From the NCBI RefSeq assembly GCF_049800955.1, contig NZ_JBNAGA010000001.1, positions 1,364,001 through 1,428,000 of the forward strand: a DNA stretch of 64,000 bases. Reading direction: 5' to 3'. Source of the DNA: JAKVBH01 sp049800955. GTDB lineage: Bacteria; Pseudomonadota; Alphaproteobacteria; Rhodobacterales; Rhodobacteraceae. This document shows positions 28,013 through 37,386 of this stretch, one piece after another. Every line of letters begins with the position of its first letter. Positions within the stretch are counted from its first letter, which is position 1. Under the pieces are notes generated by a model. It ran no database searches, was not told the DNA's origin, and saw only the letters and a list, made by a program, of their open reading frames with translations. Position numbers and translations under genes: made by a program.

Positions 28013-28684
28013 ATGACCTTCAACGAATATCCTGATCAGGAAATGATGATGATTGATCTGGCCAATCGTTTGGCCGGAGAATTGACGCAAGCGCTTGAGC
28101 ATCAGGAGCGCGCGCTGCTCGCGGTGCCCGGGGGCACGACGCCGGGGCCGATCTTCGATGTTCTGTGCGCCGCGGACCTTGATTGGGCGCGTGTGGATGT
28201 GATGCTCACGGATGAACGCTGGGTGCGTGAGGACCATGAGCGCTCGAACACGCGGCTTTTGCATGCGCGTCTGCTCGTGAACCATGCCGCCAAGGCCCGT
28301 TACCTGCCGATGTATTTGCCGGGCAAGACGCCTGAAGATCGGTTGGCAGAGCTCGAGACCAACATCGTCGCGCAATTGCCCATTGATGTTCTGCTGTTGG
28401 GTATGGGCGCGGATATGCACACCGCCTCGATCTTTCCTGAGGCCGACAAGCTCGACGAAGCCCTTGATCCCCATGCGCCCATCTTGATGCCCATGCGCGC
28501 GCCCGGTGCGCCCGAGCCGCGTGTGACCCTGACGGCACGCGTTTTGGACGGTGCGCTGCGCAAACATGTGGTCATCACCGGGCAGGAGAAGCGTGAGGCG
28601 CTGGAGCGCGCCAGGCACTTGCCCGTCAGGGAAGCCCCCATCGGCTCGGTCCTCACGGGCGCGGATGTTCACTGGGCTGTCTGA
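28013..28684 (+). CDS. pgl: 6-phosphogluconolactonase
   Basis: A 223-aa protein of the DevB/Pgl type. It carries LLAVPGGTTPGPIFD, VMLTDERWV, HERSNTRLL and LLLGMGADMHTASIFP, the lactone-site signature. It hydrolyses 6-phosphogluconolactone to 6-phosphogluconate. The ATG at 28013 follows AGGGGGAAGG and was preferred over an upstream ATG in the same frame (27980), which has no site. It lies between zwf and pgi. Confidence 0.93.
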   Translation: MTFNEYPDQEMMMIDLANRLAGELTQALEHQERALLAVPGGTTPGPIFDVLCAADLDWARVDVMLTDERWVREDHERSNTRLLHARLLVNHAAKARYLPMYLPGKTPEDRLAELETNIVAQLPIDVLLLGMGADMHTASIFPEADKLDEALDPHAPILMPMRAPGAPEPRVTLTARVLDGALRKHVVITGQEKREALERARHLPVREAPIGSVLTGADVHWAV

Positions 28685-28726
28685 GGCGAGTAAAAAATAA
28701 TATATAACAAGGAGGTGCAGACCATT

Positions 28727-30304
28727 ATGAATGCAGATCTCAAAGCCGCAGCAACGCGTGCCGATGGCCGCCGCATTACCGATCTTTTTGAAGACGCAGG
28801 CCGGGCCGAGCGCTTTTCGCTGCGCGTTGGGGAGATGGTCTTTGACTATTCCAAAACGAATATCGATGCCGAGGCGCTGGACGCGCTTCTGAGCCTGGCG
28901 CGCGAGGCGCACGTGCCGGCCCGCCGCGATGCCATGTTTGCAGGGGAGGCGATCAATGAGACCGAAGGGCGCGCTGTGCTGCACACGGCGCTGCGCAATC
29001 TCGATGGTGGCAGCGTTATGGTGGATGGCGGGGATGTCGTCCCCGGTGTGCGCGCGACGCTGGCGCGCATGGAAGCCTATGCCGATGCCGTTCGGGGCTC
29101 CGAGATTACCGATGTGATCAATATCGGGATCGGCGGCTCTGACCTGGGCCCGGCCATGGCCGTGCGTGCGCTCAGCCCCTATCACGACGGGCCGCGATGC
29201 CATTTTGTCTCCAACGTGGACGGGGCTGACATTGCGGATACGCTGCGCCAATGCCCGGCGAAGACAACACTTGTCATCGTTGCCTCCAAAACCTTCACGA
29301 CGATTGAGACCATGACGAACGCGCGCACGGCGCGCGCGTGGATGAAAGAGAACGGCGGCGATCCCGCCCGACAATTCGCAGCACTTTCCACCGCGGATGA
29401 CAAAACAGCCGCGTTCGGCATCTCGCCTGAGCGCGTGTTTGGCTTTGAGGATTGGGTCGGCGGACGGTATTCCATGTGGGGCCCTATTGGACTGTCATTG
29501 ATGATTGCCATCGGCCCGCACGCATTTCGCGCCTTTCTGCGGGGCGGGCGGGCAATGGACCAACACTTCTGCACGGCTGAACTGCACGAAAATATGCCGG
29601 TACTGCTGGCGCTCGTCGGGATGTGGCATGCGCAGGTGCTGGGCTATGAGACCCGCGCCGTATTGCCCTACGACAATCGTTTGGCGCGTTTGCCTGCCTA
29701 TTTTCAGCAATTGGAAATGGAGAGCAACGGCAAGTCTGTCTCCATGGATGGCGCCGCATTGACAACGCCGTCCGGACCCATCGTCTGGGGAGAGCCCGGG
29801 ACAAATGGCCAGCATGCCTTTTACCAGCTGATCCACCAGGGAACGCGTATTGTTCCGTGTGAGTTCATGGTGGCTGCGCGCGGGCACGAGCCGGATCTTC
29901 AGCATCATCATGATCTTTTGGTGGCCAATTGCTTTGCGCAATCCGAAGCACTGATGTGTGGCCGCGATCTGGACACGGCGCGCGGCAAGGTGGCCGGAGC
30001 CTTCGAGGGAGACGAGCTCGAACGTCAGGCGGCCCATCGGGTGTTCCCGGGCAACCGCCCCTCGACAACGCTCATCTATCCTCAGCTGACACCCGAAATT
30101 CTGGGCCAGATCATTGCGCTTTATGAACACCGTGTCTTTGTCGAGGGCGTGATCCTGGGCATCAATTCCTATGACCAATGGGGCGTTGAGCTGGGCAAGG
30201 AACTGGCGACCGCTTTGGGGCCCATCGTGACGGGCGAGCAAAGTGCTGCGCACAAGGATAGCTCGACACAGGCGCTGGTCGATTTCGTTTTGAAGTACCG
30301 TTGA
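28727..30304 (+). CDS. pgi: Glucose-6-phosphate isomerase
   Basis: A 525-aa protein of usual length. Signatures are GIGGSDLGPAM, VASKTFTTIETM, the sugar-binding GRYSMWGPIGL and LEMESNGKS. It interconverts glucose-6-phosphate and fructose-6-phosphate. A near-consensus AAGGAGG at 28709-28715 sits 11 nt before the ATG; the in-frame GTG at 28715 falls inside this site and was rejected. It is the last gene of zwf-pgl-pgi. Downstream, 30305-30477 holds a small hairpin but no gene. Confidence 0.96.
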   Translation: MNADLKAAATRADGRRITDLFEDAGRAERFSLRVGEMVFDYSKTNIDAEALDALLSLAREAHVPARRDAMFAGEAINETEGRAVLHTALRNLDGGSVMVDGGDVVPGVRATLARMEAYADAVRGSEITDVINIGIGGSDLGPAMAVRALSPYHDGPRCHFVSNVDGADIADTLRQCPAKTTLVIVASKTFTTIETMTNARTARAWMKENGGDPARQFAALSTADDKTAAFGISPERVFGFEDWVGGRYSMWGPIGLSLMIAIGPHAFRAFLRGGRAMDQHFCTAELHENMPVLLALVGMWHAQVLGYETRAVLPYDNRLARLPAYFQQLEMESNGKSVSMDGAALTTPSGPIVWGEPGTNGQHAFYQLIHQGTRIVPCEFMVAARGHEPDLQHHHDLLVANCFAQSEALMCGRDLDTARGKVAGAFEGDELERQAAHRVFPGNRPSTTLIYPQLTPEILGQIIALYEHRVFVEGVILGINSYDQWGVELGKELATALGPIVTGEQSAAHKDSSTQALVDFVLKYR

Positions 30305-30477
30305 GGCTGGTCGGACGCCACGCGCGCTTCGAGGAGTAAATAATAAGTGTCGCAGGGCCAATGCTTGGCCCGCCGCACCTTGCAAACCCTTGTTTGCGCG
30401 CATAGGTTCCGCCTCAATCCAGCGGCCACCCCTATGGGCGGCGTCCCGCGGCAACCCAAAGACATAAGGAACGCCCC

Positions 30478-30765
30478 ATGGAAGGTAACGCTTTCGCGCA
30501 GTTCATTCCCCTCATTCTGATCTTCGCGATCATGTATTTCCTGCTCATTCGTCCGCAGCAGAAAAAGATGAAGGAACATCAGGCGATGGTCTCTGCGATC
30601 CGTCGCGGGGATGTGGTGGTGACGGCGGGGGGCCTCATCGGCAAGGTGTCCAAAGTCAAGGATGACGGCGAGGTTGAGGTTGAACTCTCCGACGGCGTGC
30701 GGGTGCGCGTTGTGCAATCCACCATCGCGGATGTGCGGTCCAAGACGGAACCGGCCAAGTCCTGA
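30478..30765 (+). CDS. yajC: Preprotein translocase subunit YajC
   Basis: A 95-aa single-pass membrane protein. The N-terminal helix (FIPLILIFAIMYFLLIRPQQ, about 9-28) ends in the hallmark RPQQKKMKEHQ, followed by a short cytosolic beta domain (VVVTAGGLIGKVSKV). YajC associates with SecD and SecF, which follow directly, and assists SecYEG-driven export. Confidence 0.95.
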   Translation: MEGNAFAQFIPLILIFAIMYFLLIRPQQKKMKEHQAMVSAIRRGDVVVTAGGLIGKVSKVKDDGEVEVELSDGVRVRVVQSTIADVRSKTEPAKS

Positions 30766-30794
30766 TCCCCTGAACCCCAGCGGGAGGGGCAAAC

Positions 30795-32456
30795 ATGCTG
30801 CAGATCGATCTGTGGAAGCGTGTCCTGATCTGGCTCACCTGTGCGGTGGGTATTATCATGGCCACGCCCAATCTCTTTTACGAACGTGTCGAGCGGCATA
30901 ATGATGCCGTGAACGCTATTGAGCTGGGCGAAGACACGCCCGCGCAACAGGCGGAAGCGGGTCTTTGGCCCTCGGCCTTGCCCTCGGGGCTCGTCAACCT
31001 CGGCCTCGATTTGCGCGGCGGTGCACATTTGCTGGCAGAAGTGCAGACCTCGGATGTCTATGAGCAACGCATGGTCGCGCTGTGGCCCGAAGTCCGGGAT
31101 GTGCTGCGCCCTGAGCGGGCCACCGTGGGCACCATCCGGCGTCAGCCGAGCCCGCCAGATGAATTGCATGTGTTGATCTCCGAAGAAGGCGGCATGTCGC
31201 GCGCGATGGAACTGGTGCGCGGATTGGCGCAACCGGTCGTGTCAGCCACGGCATTTGGCGAGCTGGATCTGGATGTGCGCTCCGATGGTGCGCTGATCAT
31301 TCTGCGTTTGTCCGAGGCGGAGCAGATTGCGACAGACGAGCGGACCGTACAGCAATCGCTTGAAATCATCCGCCGTCGGATCGACGAGGTCGGGACGCGC
31401 GAGCCCACGATCCAACGTCAGGGCCGCGACCGCATTCTCATTCAGGTTCCGGGCCTTGGATCTGCACAAGAACTCAAGGACATCATTGGCACGACAGCAC
31501 AGCTGACCTTTCAGCCCGTCGTGGGCCGTGCGGGGAGCGCCAGCGATTCTGCGGGGATCGGCAATGAAATCCTGCCATCGCTGGATGAAGAGGGTGTGTT
31601 CTACATCCTGGAGCAAAACCCGGTTGTCACCGGCGAGGAGCTCGTCGATGCACAGCCCTCCTTCGATCAAAACGGCAGACCGGCGGTGAACTTTCGGTTC
31701 AACCCGTCTGGCGCGCGCAAGTTTGGCGATTACACAGCCGAGAATATCGGTAATCCCTTCGCGATTGTGCTCGATGATGAGGTCATTTCCGCACCCGTGA
31801 TCCAGAGCCACATTCCCGGCGGATCGGGCATCATCACCGGGAATTTTACGGTTGAGGAATCGACCAACCTCGCGGTGCTGCTGCGCGCGGGCGCATTGCC
31901 TGCGGAGTTGACGTTCCTTGAAGAGCGCACCATCGGGCCCGAGCTTGGTCAGGACAGCATTGACGCAGGCAAGATCGCGACGATCGTGGCCTTTAGCGCC
32001 GTGTTGGTTTTCATGTTCCTGAGCTACGGTCTCTTTGGTCTCTTCGCCAATGTCGCGCTGATCATCAATATCGCGCTTATTTTCGGCCTGCTGTCGCTCA
32101 TCGGCGGCACGCTGACATTGCCTGGGATTGCCGGTATCGTTCTGACCGTGGGTATGGCGGTGGACGCCAATGTGCTGGTCTTCGAGCGGATCCGCGAAGA
32201 GATGAGGTCTTCCAAGGGCCCGGCACGTGCCATTGAGCAAGGATACGAGAAAGCGCTCTCCGCTATTGTGGACGCCAATATCACGACCTTTATCACGGCT
32301 GTGATCCTCTTTGCCATGGGCTCCGGCCCCGTGCGCGGCTTCGCGATTACGCTGGGCCTGGGCATTCTCACATCTGTGTTCACGGCGATCTTCGTGACCC
32401 GCGTGATGATCGTGATGTGGTTTGAACGCAAACGCCCCAGAACATTGGAGGTCTGA
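30795..32456 (+). CDS. secD: Protein translocase subunit SecD
   Basis: A 553-aa protein with six transmembrane helices: one near the N-terminus (about 9-28) and five in the C-terminal third. The large periplasmic P1 domain lies between. Family motifs are NLGLDLRGGAHLL, the IRRRIDEVGTREP block and GMAVDANVLVFERIREE (D and R of the proton relay). SecDF uses proton flow to pull exported proteins out of SecYEG. It is 29 bp after yajC and 2 bp before secF. Confidence 0.96.
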   Translation: MLQIDLWKRVLIWLTCAVGIIMATPNLFYERVERHNDAVNAIELGEDTPAQQAEAGLWPSALPSGLVNLGLDLRGGAHLLAEVQTSDVYEQRMVALWPEVRDVLRPERATVGTIRRQPSPPDELHVLISEEGGMSRAMELVRGLAQPVVSATAFGELDLDVRSDGALIILRLSEAEQIATDERTVQQSLEIIRRRIDEVGTREPTIQRQGRDRILIQVPGLGSAQELKDIIGTTAQLTFQPVVGRAGSASDSAGIGNEILPSLDEEGVFYILEQNPVVTGEELVDAQPSFDQNGRPAVNFRFNPSGARKFGDYTAENIGNPFAIVLDDEVISAPVIQSHIPGGSGIITGNFTVEESTNLAVLLRAGALPAELTFLEERTIGPELGQDSIDAGKIATIVAFSAVLVFMFLSYGLFGLFANVALIINIALIFGLLSLIGGTLTLPGIAGIVLTVGMAVDANVLVFERIREEMRSSKGPARAIEQGYEKALSAIVDANITTFITAVILFAMGSGPVRGFAITLGLGILTSVFTAIFVTRVMIVMWFERKRPRTLEV

Positions 32457-32458
32457 GA

Positions 32459-33433
32459 ATGCGCCTGAGACTTGTCAAACAAGGCACGGCCTTCGACTTC
32501 TTCTCGCGGCCCAAATTGTGGCTGGGGATTTCCGGCCTCCTGATGGTGTTGGCCTTTGTGTCGTTCATCCTGCAGGGACTGAACTACGGCATCGATTTCC
32601 GGGGCGGGACGACGATCCGCACCGAGAGCAACCAGCCGATTGACGTTGGCGTCTATCGTGATGCTCTGACACCATTGGGCCTGGGCGATATCACGATCTC
32701 TGAGGTCTTTGATCCCAATTTCGATGAAGATCAGTTTGTCGCGCAAATTCGCATTCAGTCTCAGGAGGGCACGGAAAGCGTCACCGGGGATATGATCGAT
32801 CAGGTTGGTGCGGCACTCTCGGCGGCTGATCCGGGCCTTGTCCTGCCGTTCCCTTCGGTGGAATCGGTGGGCCCCAAAGTATCTGGAGAGCTGATCCAGA
32901 CGGCGGTCATTGCTGTGGTTTTGGCGATTGGCGCGGTGTTGATCTACATTTGGCTCCGCTTCGAATGGCAATTTGCCCTGGGCGCCGTGGCGGCCCTTGT
33001 GCATGACGTTATTCTGACCATCGGGATATTCTCAGAGCTTCAGATCAAGTTTGACCTCGCGATCATCGCCGCGCTTTTGACCATCGTCGGCTACTCACTC
33101 AACGACACCGTCGTGGTCTTCGACCGGGTCCGAGAGAACCTGATGAAGTACAAGAAAAAGCCGCTGCGCGAGGTGTTGAACCTGTCAATCAACGAGACCC
33201 TGAGCCGAACCTTCATGACCTCCGTCACGACGCTTCTGGCGCTGCTTGCGCTCTTTGTGCTGGGCGGTGATGTGATCCGGGGCTTCGTTTTTGCGATGAT
33301 CTGGGGCGTGATCGTGGGGACTTATTCCTCGATTTTCGTGGCCTCGGCTGTTCTGCTTGTGCTCGGCGTCAAACGGGATTGGTCCAAACCTGACGCCAAT
33401 GCCGGCAATCAGTTCGGCAATGTAGATGCCTGA
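32459..33433 (+). CDS. secF: Protein translocase subunit SecF
   Basis: A 324-aa protein with an N-terminal helix, GIDFRGGTTIRTES, a periplasmic loop and five C-terminal helices. GYSLNDTVVVFDRVRENL carries the conserved Asp and Arg of the proton path. It partners SecD. Its 3' end overlaps the TauE/SafE gene by 8 bp. Confidence 0.96.
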   Translation: MRLRLVKQGTAFDFFSRPKLWLGISGLLMVLAFVSFILQGLNYGIDFRGGTTIRTESNQPIDVGVYRDALTPLGLGDITISEVFDPNFDEDQFVAQIRIQSQEGTESVTGDMIDQVGAALSAADPGLVLPFPSVESVGPKVSGELIQTAVIAVVLAIGAVLIYIWLRFEWQFALGAVAALVHDVILTIGIFSELQIKFDLAIIAALLTIVGYSLNDTVVVFDRVRENLMKYKKKPLREVLNLSINETLSRTFMTSVTTLLALLALFVLGGDVIRGFVFAMIWGVIVGTYSSIFVASAVLLVLGVKRDWSKPDANAGNQFGNVDA

Positions 33434-34178
33434 TGCGCTGGTCGCGGCGTTTGCAACGCCGGGGCTGGCCGCACTTATCATTGCCATGGCCATCGCAGGG
33501 CTGGTCCGGGGGTTTACGGGCTTTGGCACGGCGCTCATCTTCGTGCCGGTGGCGGGCATCTACCTTCCACCAGCCGATGTCATCTTCATTTTGACGATCA
33601 CGGGGGTCTTGTCGAATGTCGTCCTTCTGCCGCGTGCCTTGCGCGATGGAGAGGTGCGGGAGGTCGGATTGCTGTCCGCGGGCGCTCTCGTCATGATCCC
33701 GCTGGGCATCTGGCTCATGACAACGCTTGAGGCAGACATCATCCGCTGGATTGTCTCGGTCGCAGGAGCATTCACGCTGATCTGCCTGATCTCGGGCTGG
33801 CGCTATCAAGGCGAGGTTGCCTCTCGTCGCTTGCCTTTTGTGGGCGCGGGCGCCGGACTTCTGGGCGGTATGACCGGATTGACCGGGCCTGTCGTTATTT
33901 TGTTCTACCTCGCGGGCACACGGGCTGTGTCCGTCGTGCGGGCCAACACGATATTGTTCCTGGCCAGCCTCGATATCATGATCGCGGCGATCCTCCTTCT
34001 CAGCGATCTCGCAGCTCCGGAACTGATCCTTGTGGGCATCCTTATCGCCGGGCCCTATCTCGTGACGTCCGCGATAGGTCAGCGGATGTTTGATCCCTCC
34101 CGCGAGGCGGTGTATCGATTGGGGGCTTATCTGATCATCGCGGGCGCTGTCCTGCGGGGATTGCCAATCTGGGGATAA
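33426..34178 (+). CDS. TauE/SafE (DUF81) family membrane transporter
   Basis: A 250-aa protein with about seven or eight hydrophobic helices. It shows the repeated family pattern GLVRGFTGFGTALIFVP near the N-terminus and GAGAGLLGGMTGLTGPVVIL in the second half. TauE/SafE proteins move small organic or sulfur-containing anions such as sulfoacetate or sulfite; the substrate here is unknown. It overlaps secF by 8 bp and precedes the Mth938-like gene by 3 bp, so it is part of the secDF-ccmAB transcript. Confidence 0.87.
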   Translation: MPDALVAAFATPGLAALIIAMAIAGLVRGFTGFGTALIFVPVAGIYLPPADVIFILTITGVLSNVVLLPRALRDGEVREVGLLSAGALVMIPLGIWLMTTLEADIIRWIVSVAGAFTLICLISGWRYQGEVASRRLPFVGAGAGLLGGMTGLTGPVVILFYLAGTRAVSVVRANTILFLASLDIMIAAILLLSDLAAPELILVGILIAGPYLVTSAIGQRMFDPSREAVYRLGAYLIIAGAVLRGLPIWG

Positions 34179-34181
34179 TCG

Positions 34182-34538
34182 ATGCGCCTGAACGAAGTGG
34201 TCTACACCGATGCAAAACCCGTCGAGGGCTATTCCGAGGAGGGATTCCGCGTCGGCGGTGAGATCATCCGTGGGCATGTGCTGTGTGGCCCGACCGGAAC
34301 GGGCGAATGGCAGGGGTGGGACGACAGTGCTGCGTTGGAAGCGCTGGCGGGGCAGGTCGACGTGCTCTTCGTGGGCACAGGCGCTGAAATCGCCCATATG
34401 CCCGCGGCGCTGCGCACCCGGCTGGAAGCGGCTGGACTGGGCGTTGAGGTCATGGCCACTGCGCCTGCCTGTCGGACCTACAATGTGCTTTTGTCAGAAG
34501 GCCGCCGCATCGCGCTGGCCGCGCTCCGGGTGGCGTGA
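34182..34538 (+). CDS. Mth938-like domain protein
   Basis: A 118-aa protein with the Mth938/NDUFAF3-type fold: a beta-rich start (YSEEGFRVGGEIIRGHVLCG), VDVLFVGTGAEIAHMP and VEVMATAPACRTYNVLLSEG. Mitochondrial relatives assist complex I assembly; the bacterial role is unproven. In many alphaproteobacteria it sits next to secF, as here. The stop codon abuts the GTG of ccmA. Confidence 0.85.
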   Translation: MRLNEVVYTDAKPVEGYSEEGFRVGGEIIRGHVLCGPTGTGEWQGWDDSAALEALAGQVDVLFVGTGAEIAHMPAALRTRLEAAGLGVEVMATAPACRTYNVLLSEGRRIALAALRVA

Positions 34539-35150
34539 GTGTTTGAACTGAAAGACCTTGGCGTCACGCGCGGTGGCGTTCCGATTCTCGAGGGGCTTAA
34601 TTTCGCGCTCACGCCCGGTCAGGCGTTGATCCTGCGCGGCCCCAACGGCTCGGGCAAGACGACGCTTTTGCGCACAATCGCGGGGCTTCAGCCGCCCCAT
34701 GCCGGCGAGATCCTGGGCGATCTGGAAGACGTGGCCTATGCCGCGCATGCCGATGGTCTGAAATCGACGCTCACAGTCTCCGAGAACCTGACCTTCTGGG
34801 CGTCTGTGTTTGGCACGCAAGGCATCGATGCCGCTCTGACAGCCTTCGATCTGCATGGGCTGGCCTCGCGGCCCGCCGGTGCATTGTCTGCAGGCCAGAA
34901 GCGCAGGCTGGGCTTGGCGCGCATGGTCGTTACGGGTCGCCGGATCTGGGTGTTTGACGAACCGACCGTGTCGCTCGACACACGCGCTGTTGAGATGTTC
35001 GCCGATGCCGTGCGGGCCCATCTCGAAACAGGCGGGGCGGCGTTGATTGCCACACATATCGAGCTTGGACTGGACGGCGTTGTCTTCGACGTAACGCCTT
35101 TCAGGGCCAAGCAACCCGATGCAGGCGCGTTTGATGAGGTGTTCTTGTGA
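34539..35150 (+). CDS. ccmA: Heme exporter ATP-binding protein CcmA
   Basis: A 203-aa ABC ATPase with Walker A GPNGSGKTT, signature LSAGQKRRLGLARM and Walker B IWVFDEP. CcmA powers the CcmABCD complex, which releases holo-CcmE for cytochrome c maturation. The GTG start directly follows the previous stop and the 3' end overlaps ccmB by 4 bp. The position after secDF matches the hel/ccm operon of Rhodobacter. Confidence 0.93.
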   Translation: MFELKDLGVTRGGVPILEGLNFALTPGQALILRGPNGSGKTTLLRTIAGLQPPHAGEILGDLEDVAYAAHADGLKSTLTVSENLTFWASVFGTQGIDAALTAFDLHGLASRPAGALSAGQKRRLGLARMVVTGRRIWVFDEPTVSLDTRAVEMFADAVRAHLETGGAALIATHIELGLDGVVFDVTPFRAKQPDAGAFDEVFL

Positions 35151-35803
35151 TTGCCTTGTTGCGAAGGGACCTGTCGCTGGCGCTGCGCGCGGGAGGGGGA
35201 TTTGGTCTCGGACTGTCGTTCTTTTTGATCGTTGTGATCCTTGTACCCTTTGGCGTGGGCCCCAGCACAGAATTGCTCGGTCGCATCGCGCCGGGCATCT
35301 TGTGGATCGGGGCGCTACTTGCCTGCCTTCTGTCGCTTGATCGTATCTTCGCGCTGGATTGGGAGGACGGCTCGCTCGACCTGCTCGCAACAGCGCCGCT
35401 GCCGCTCGAAGGCATCGTCTCGGTCAAGGCGCTCGCCCATTGGCTCACGACGTCCTTGCCCCTCGTGATTGCTGCGCCCTTTTTCGGCGTGCTGCTGAAC
35501 TTGCCCCTGGAGGGGTATCTCTGGCTTGTCGTGTCATTGGCCCTGGGAACGCCTGCTTTGTCCGTTATCGGCACATTTGGCGCGGCATTGACTGTGGGGA
35601 TCAAGCGGGGCGGCCTGCTCTTGTCCTTGCTGGTTTTGCCGCTCTACGTGCCGTCCCTGATTTTTGGCGCTGAGGTGGCCCGGCGCGGGGCGGAAGGCAT
35701 GGCGGTGCAAACGCCTGTTATGATGCTGGCCGGAATTTCTCTCGCGGTGATTGCGCTCTTGCCCTTCGCGAGTGCGGCGGTGCTGCGCGTCAATCTGCGT
35801 TAG
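35147..35803 (+). CDS. ccmB: Heme exporter membrane protein CcmB
   Basis: A 218-aa protein with six predicted helices. The N-terminal LLRRDLSLALRAGGGFGLGL, the DRIFALDWEDGSLDLLATAPLP loop and GTFGAALTVG are CcmB-typical. It is the membrane half of the CcmA/B transporter. The GTG start overlaps ccmA. Unlike the usual order, ccmC, ccmD and ccmG do not follow; the gene ends 4 bp into a convergent cytochrome gene. Confidence 0.93.
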   Translation: MIALLRRDLSLALRAGGGFGLGLSFFLIVVILVPFGVGPSTELLGRIAPGILWIGALLACLLSLDRIFALDWEDGSLDLLATAPLPLEGIVSVKALAHWLTTSLPLVIAAPFFGVLLNLPLEGYLWLVVSLALGTPALSVIGTFGAALTVGIKRGGLLLSLLVLPLYVPSLIFGAEVARRGAEGMAVQTPVMMLAGISLAVIALLPFASAAVLRVNLR

Positions 35804-36681
35804 GGCGCGGGCAGGGCCTTGATATAGGCTGCAATCGCGGCGCGATCCTCGGCGGAGAGTTTTGCGGTATTGCTCACCACCTTGGCCATGGAGCCACCTG
35901 CGCTATCGAATTCCGGCGTAAACCCGGTTTCAAGATAATAGGCGATGTCCACCGCGCTCCAATCGAGCTTGTCCGGCGTGAGTGCAGGAATTTCGCCGCG
36001 CCCTGACGGGTTTGGGGCGCCGCTCATCCATGCCGCCCGATCGAGACCACCGAGGGAATCCCGAGGCGTATGGCATTCCGCGCAATGCGCCATGGCCTCC
36101 ACAAGGTAACGCCCCCGCGCAAGGACTGGATCGTCAGAGGGCCCCACGTGATACCCGGCATCGGCATAGAGCATCTTCCAGCCGCCAAGGCTGCGGCGGA
36201 TGTTGAACGGGAATCCCACGTCATGGGGCTTGGACGGTGTGGCATCCGGCGCAAGGGTTTGCATGTAGGCCCACAGGTCAGATACGTCCTGTGCCGTCAT
36301 CAGCGCATAAGATGTGTAGGGAAAGGCTGGGTAGTAATGCTGCCCCCCGGGAGATACGCCGCGTTGTACGGCATTCGCGAAATCCAGAGCCGTCCAGCCT
36401 CCGATCCCGTGCGCCGCGTCCGGTGAGATATTGGGCGCATAGAATGTGCCGAAATCCGTGACGAAAGACGCGCCGCCGCCTAATGTCTCGGCCCCTTCGC
36501 GGGTATGACAGGAGGCGCAGCCTGTCGCTGCGAATATCGTGGCACCTGCCTCGGCATTGCCAGAGAGACCAGCCAGCGCGTCATCTGCCAGAGGGGCAGG
36601 CGCTGTGAGCACCCATGCGGACGCAGCAACAGCCACGCCCGCAAGGCCGAGATATGCCAAAAGTCGCGGCACGCCGATCAA
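35800..36681 (-). CDS. Membrane-anchored diheme c-type cytochrome
   Basis: A 293-aa protein with one N-terminal helix (about 7-27, probable anchor) and two heme-binding motifs, CASCH near residue 55 and CAECH near 200. Each sits in a separate cytochrome c domain, with later Met residues as possible axial ligands. Likely a periplasmic electron carrier. Its start overlaps the 3' end of the upstream cytochrome c-prime-type gene by 4 bp (ATGA), and its 3' end meets ccmB head-on with a 4-bp overlap. Confidence 0.88.
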   Translation of the reverse strand: MIGVPRLLAYLGLAGVAVAASAWVLTAPAPLADDALAGLSGNAEAGATIFAATGCASCHTREGAETLGGGASFVTDFGTFYAPNISPDAAHGIGGWTALDFANAVQRGVSPGGQHYYPAFPYTSYALMTAQDVSDLWAYMQTLAPDATPSKPHDVGFPFNIRRSLGGWKMLYADAGYHVGPSDDPVLARGRYLVEAMAHCAECHTPRDSLGGLDRAAWMSGAPNPSGRGEIPALTPDKLDWSAVDIAYYLETGFTPEFDSAGGSMAKVVSNTAKLSAEDRAAIAAYIKALPAP

Positions 36682-37136
36682 TTGGCGGGGGCGCGATGAG
36701 CCTCATGGCAGGATTTGCAGGATGCGCCAACCTTGCCAAGGGCGGGGCCGACATTCTGCACACCGCCCGTCACGGCATCAGGCATGCCAGCAGCCGCAGA
36801 GGTAAAGGCGCCCCATTTAGCGACGAAATCGGCGTTGTCATCCCAGATTGAGGGCAGGGCGCGCGTGCCGTCGATTGACATGTTGTCACTGCCTTCTACC
36901 CACAGCGTGGCCGGGTTGACCATGGCGATCCCGGCGATGGACATCGCCGCCGCCTTGGCCGCTTCCTCGGAATACTCAACTTCGCCTTTGGCCATGGCGC
37001 CAAGCTCAGCGAGGCTGAGAGCCATGATCTGAAACTGACCTTGCCGGGCTTTGACTTGGTTTTTGAAGTCTTGCGCGACGGCGGTCGTGGCGCAGGCGGT
37101 GATGCCAAGGGCTAGCGCGATATGGCTGAGTTTCAT
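36678..37136 (-). CDS. Cytochrome c-prime / c556 family protein
   Basis: A 152-aa exported protein with a signal peptide (about 1-21, ending AVAQD), a four-helix bundle and a single C-terminal heme motif CKSCHEAHRA. This C-terminal CxxCH placement is the hallmark of cytochrome c-prime and c556. Roles in the family range from NO binding to electron transfer. It is translationally coupled to the diheme cytochrome downstream, so the two probably act in one electron path. Confidence 0.9.
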   Translation of the reverse strand: MKLSHIALALGITACATTAVAQDFKNQVKARQGQFQIMALSLAELGAMAKGEVEYSEEAAKAAAMSIAGIAMVNPATLWVEGSDNMSIDGTRALPSIWDDNADFVAKWGAFTSAAAGMPDAVTGGVQNVGPALGKVGASCKSCHEAHRAPAN

Positions 37137-37217
37137 GTGAAGGCTCCATTCATTGCAGTGTAGAGCGGAGTTTAGTGCGACATCTTGTCAGATCAACGGT
37201 CCTCACGGCAATCGTGA

Positions 37218-37385
37218 TCACGGTTGCGTCCAGTGCGTGGACAGGGCGTCGGGCCAGCCGATCCAGCGTTCGATGGCAAAGAGGATGACGCAGAGCACAA
37301 GGATGCCAAAGACCAATTTGACGCGGGCATCGGAGGGGGGCCTGCGCGCCCACTTGGCCATGCGGAGAAACCAAAGCGGGCCCAT
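37218..37385 (-). CDS. Small membrane protein coupled to hpt
   Basis: A 55-aa protein with a basic start (MAKWARRPPSDARVK) followed by one transmembrane helix (LVFGILVLCVILFAIERWIG). The ATG lies 1 bp after the hpt stop, so it is probably translated by coupling. A longer open frame exists, but its extra N-terminal part is antisense-like read-through of hpt. It resembles small proteins seen next to hpt in other Rhodobacterales; function unknown. Confidence 0.6.
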   Translation of the reverse strand: MGPLWFLRMAKWARRPPSDARVKLVFGILVLCVILFAIERWIGWPDALSTHWTQP

Positions 37386-37386
37386 C

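Noticed and set aside
26624..29374. A 916-aa minus-strand open frame antisense to zwf-pgl-pgi
   Set aside because: It mirrors three well-identified enzymes, has no family motif and is Arg/His/Gln-rich, as expected of an antisense frame in GC-rich DNA.
30355..30371. GGGCCAA-TGC-TTGGCCC hairpin after pgi as a terminator
   Set aside because: A perfect 7-bp stem, but the 3-nt loop is followed by GC-rich sequence with no T-run, so termination is not supported.
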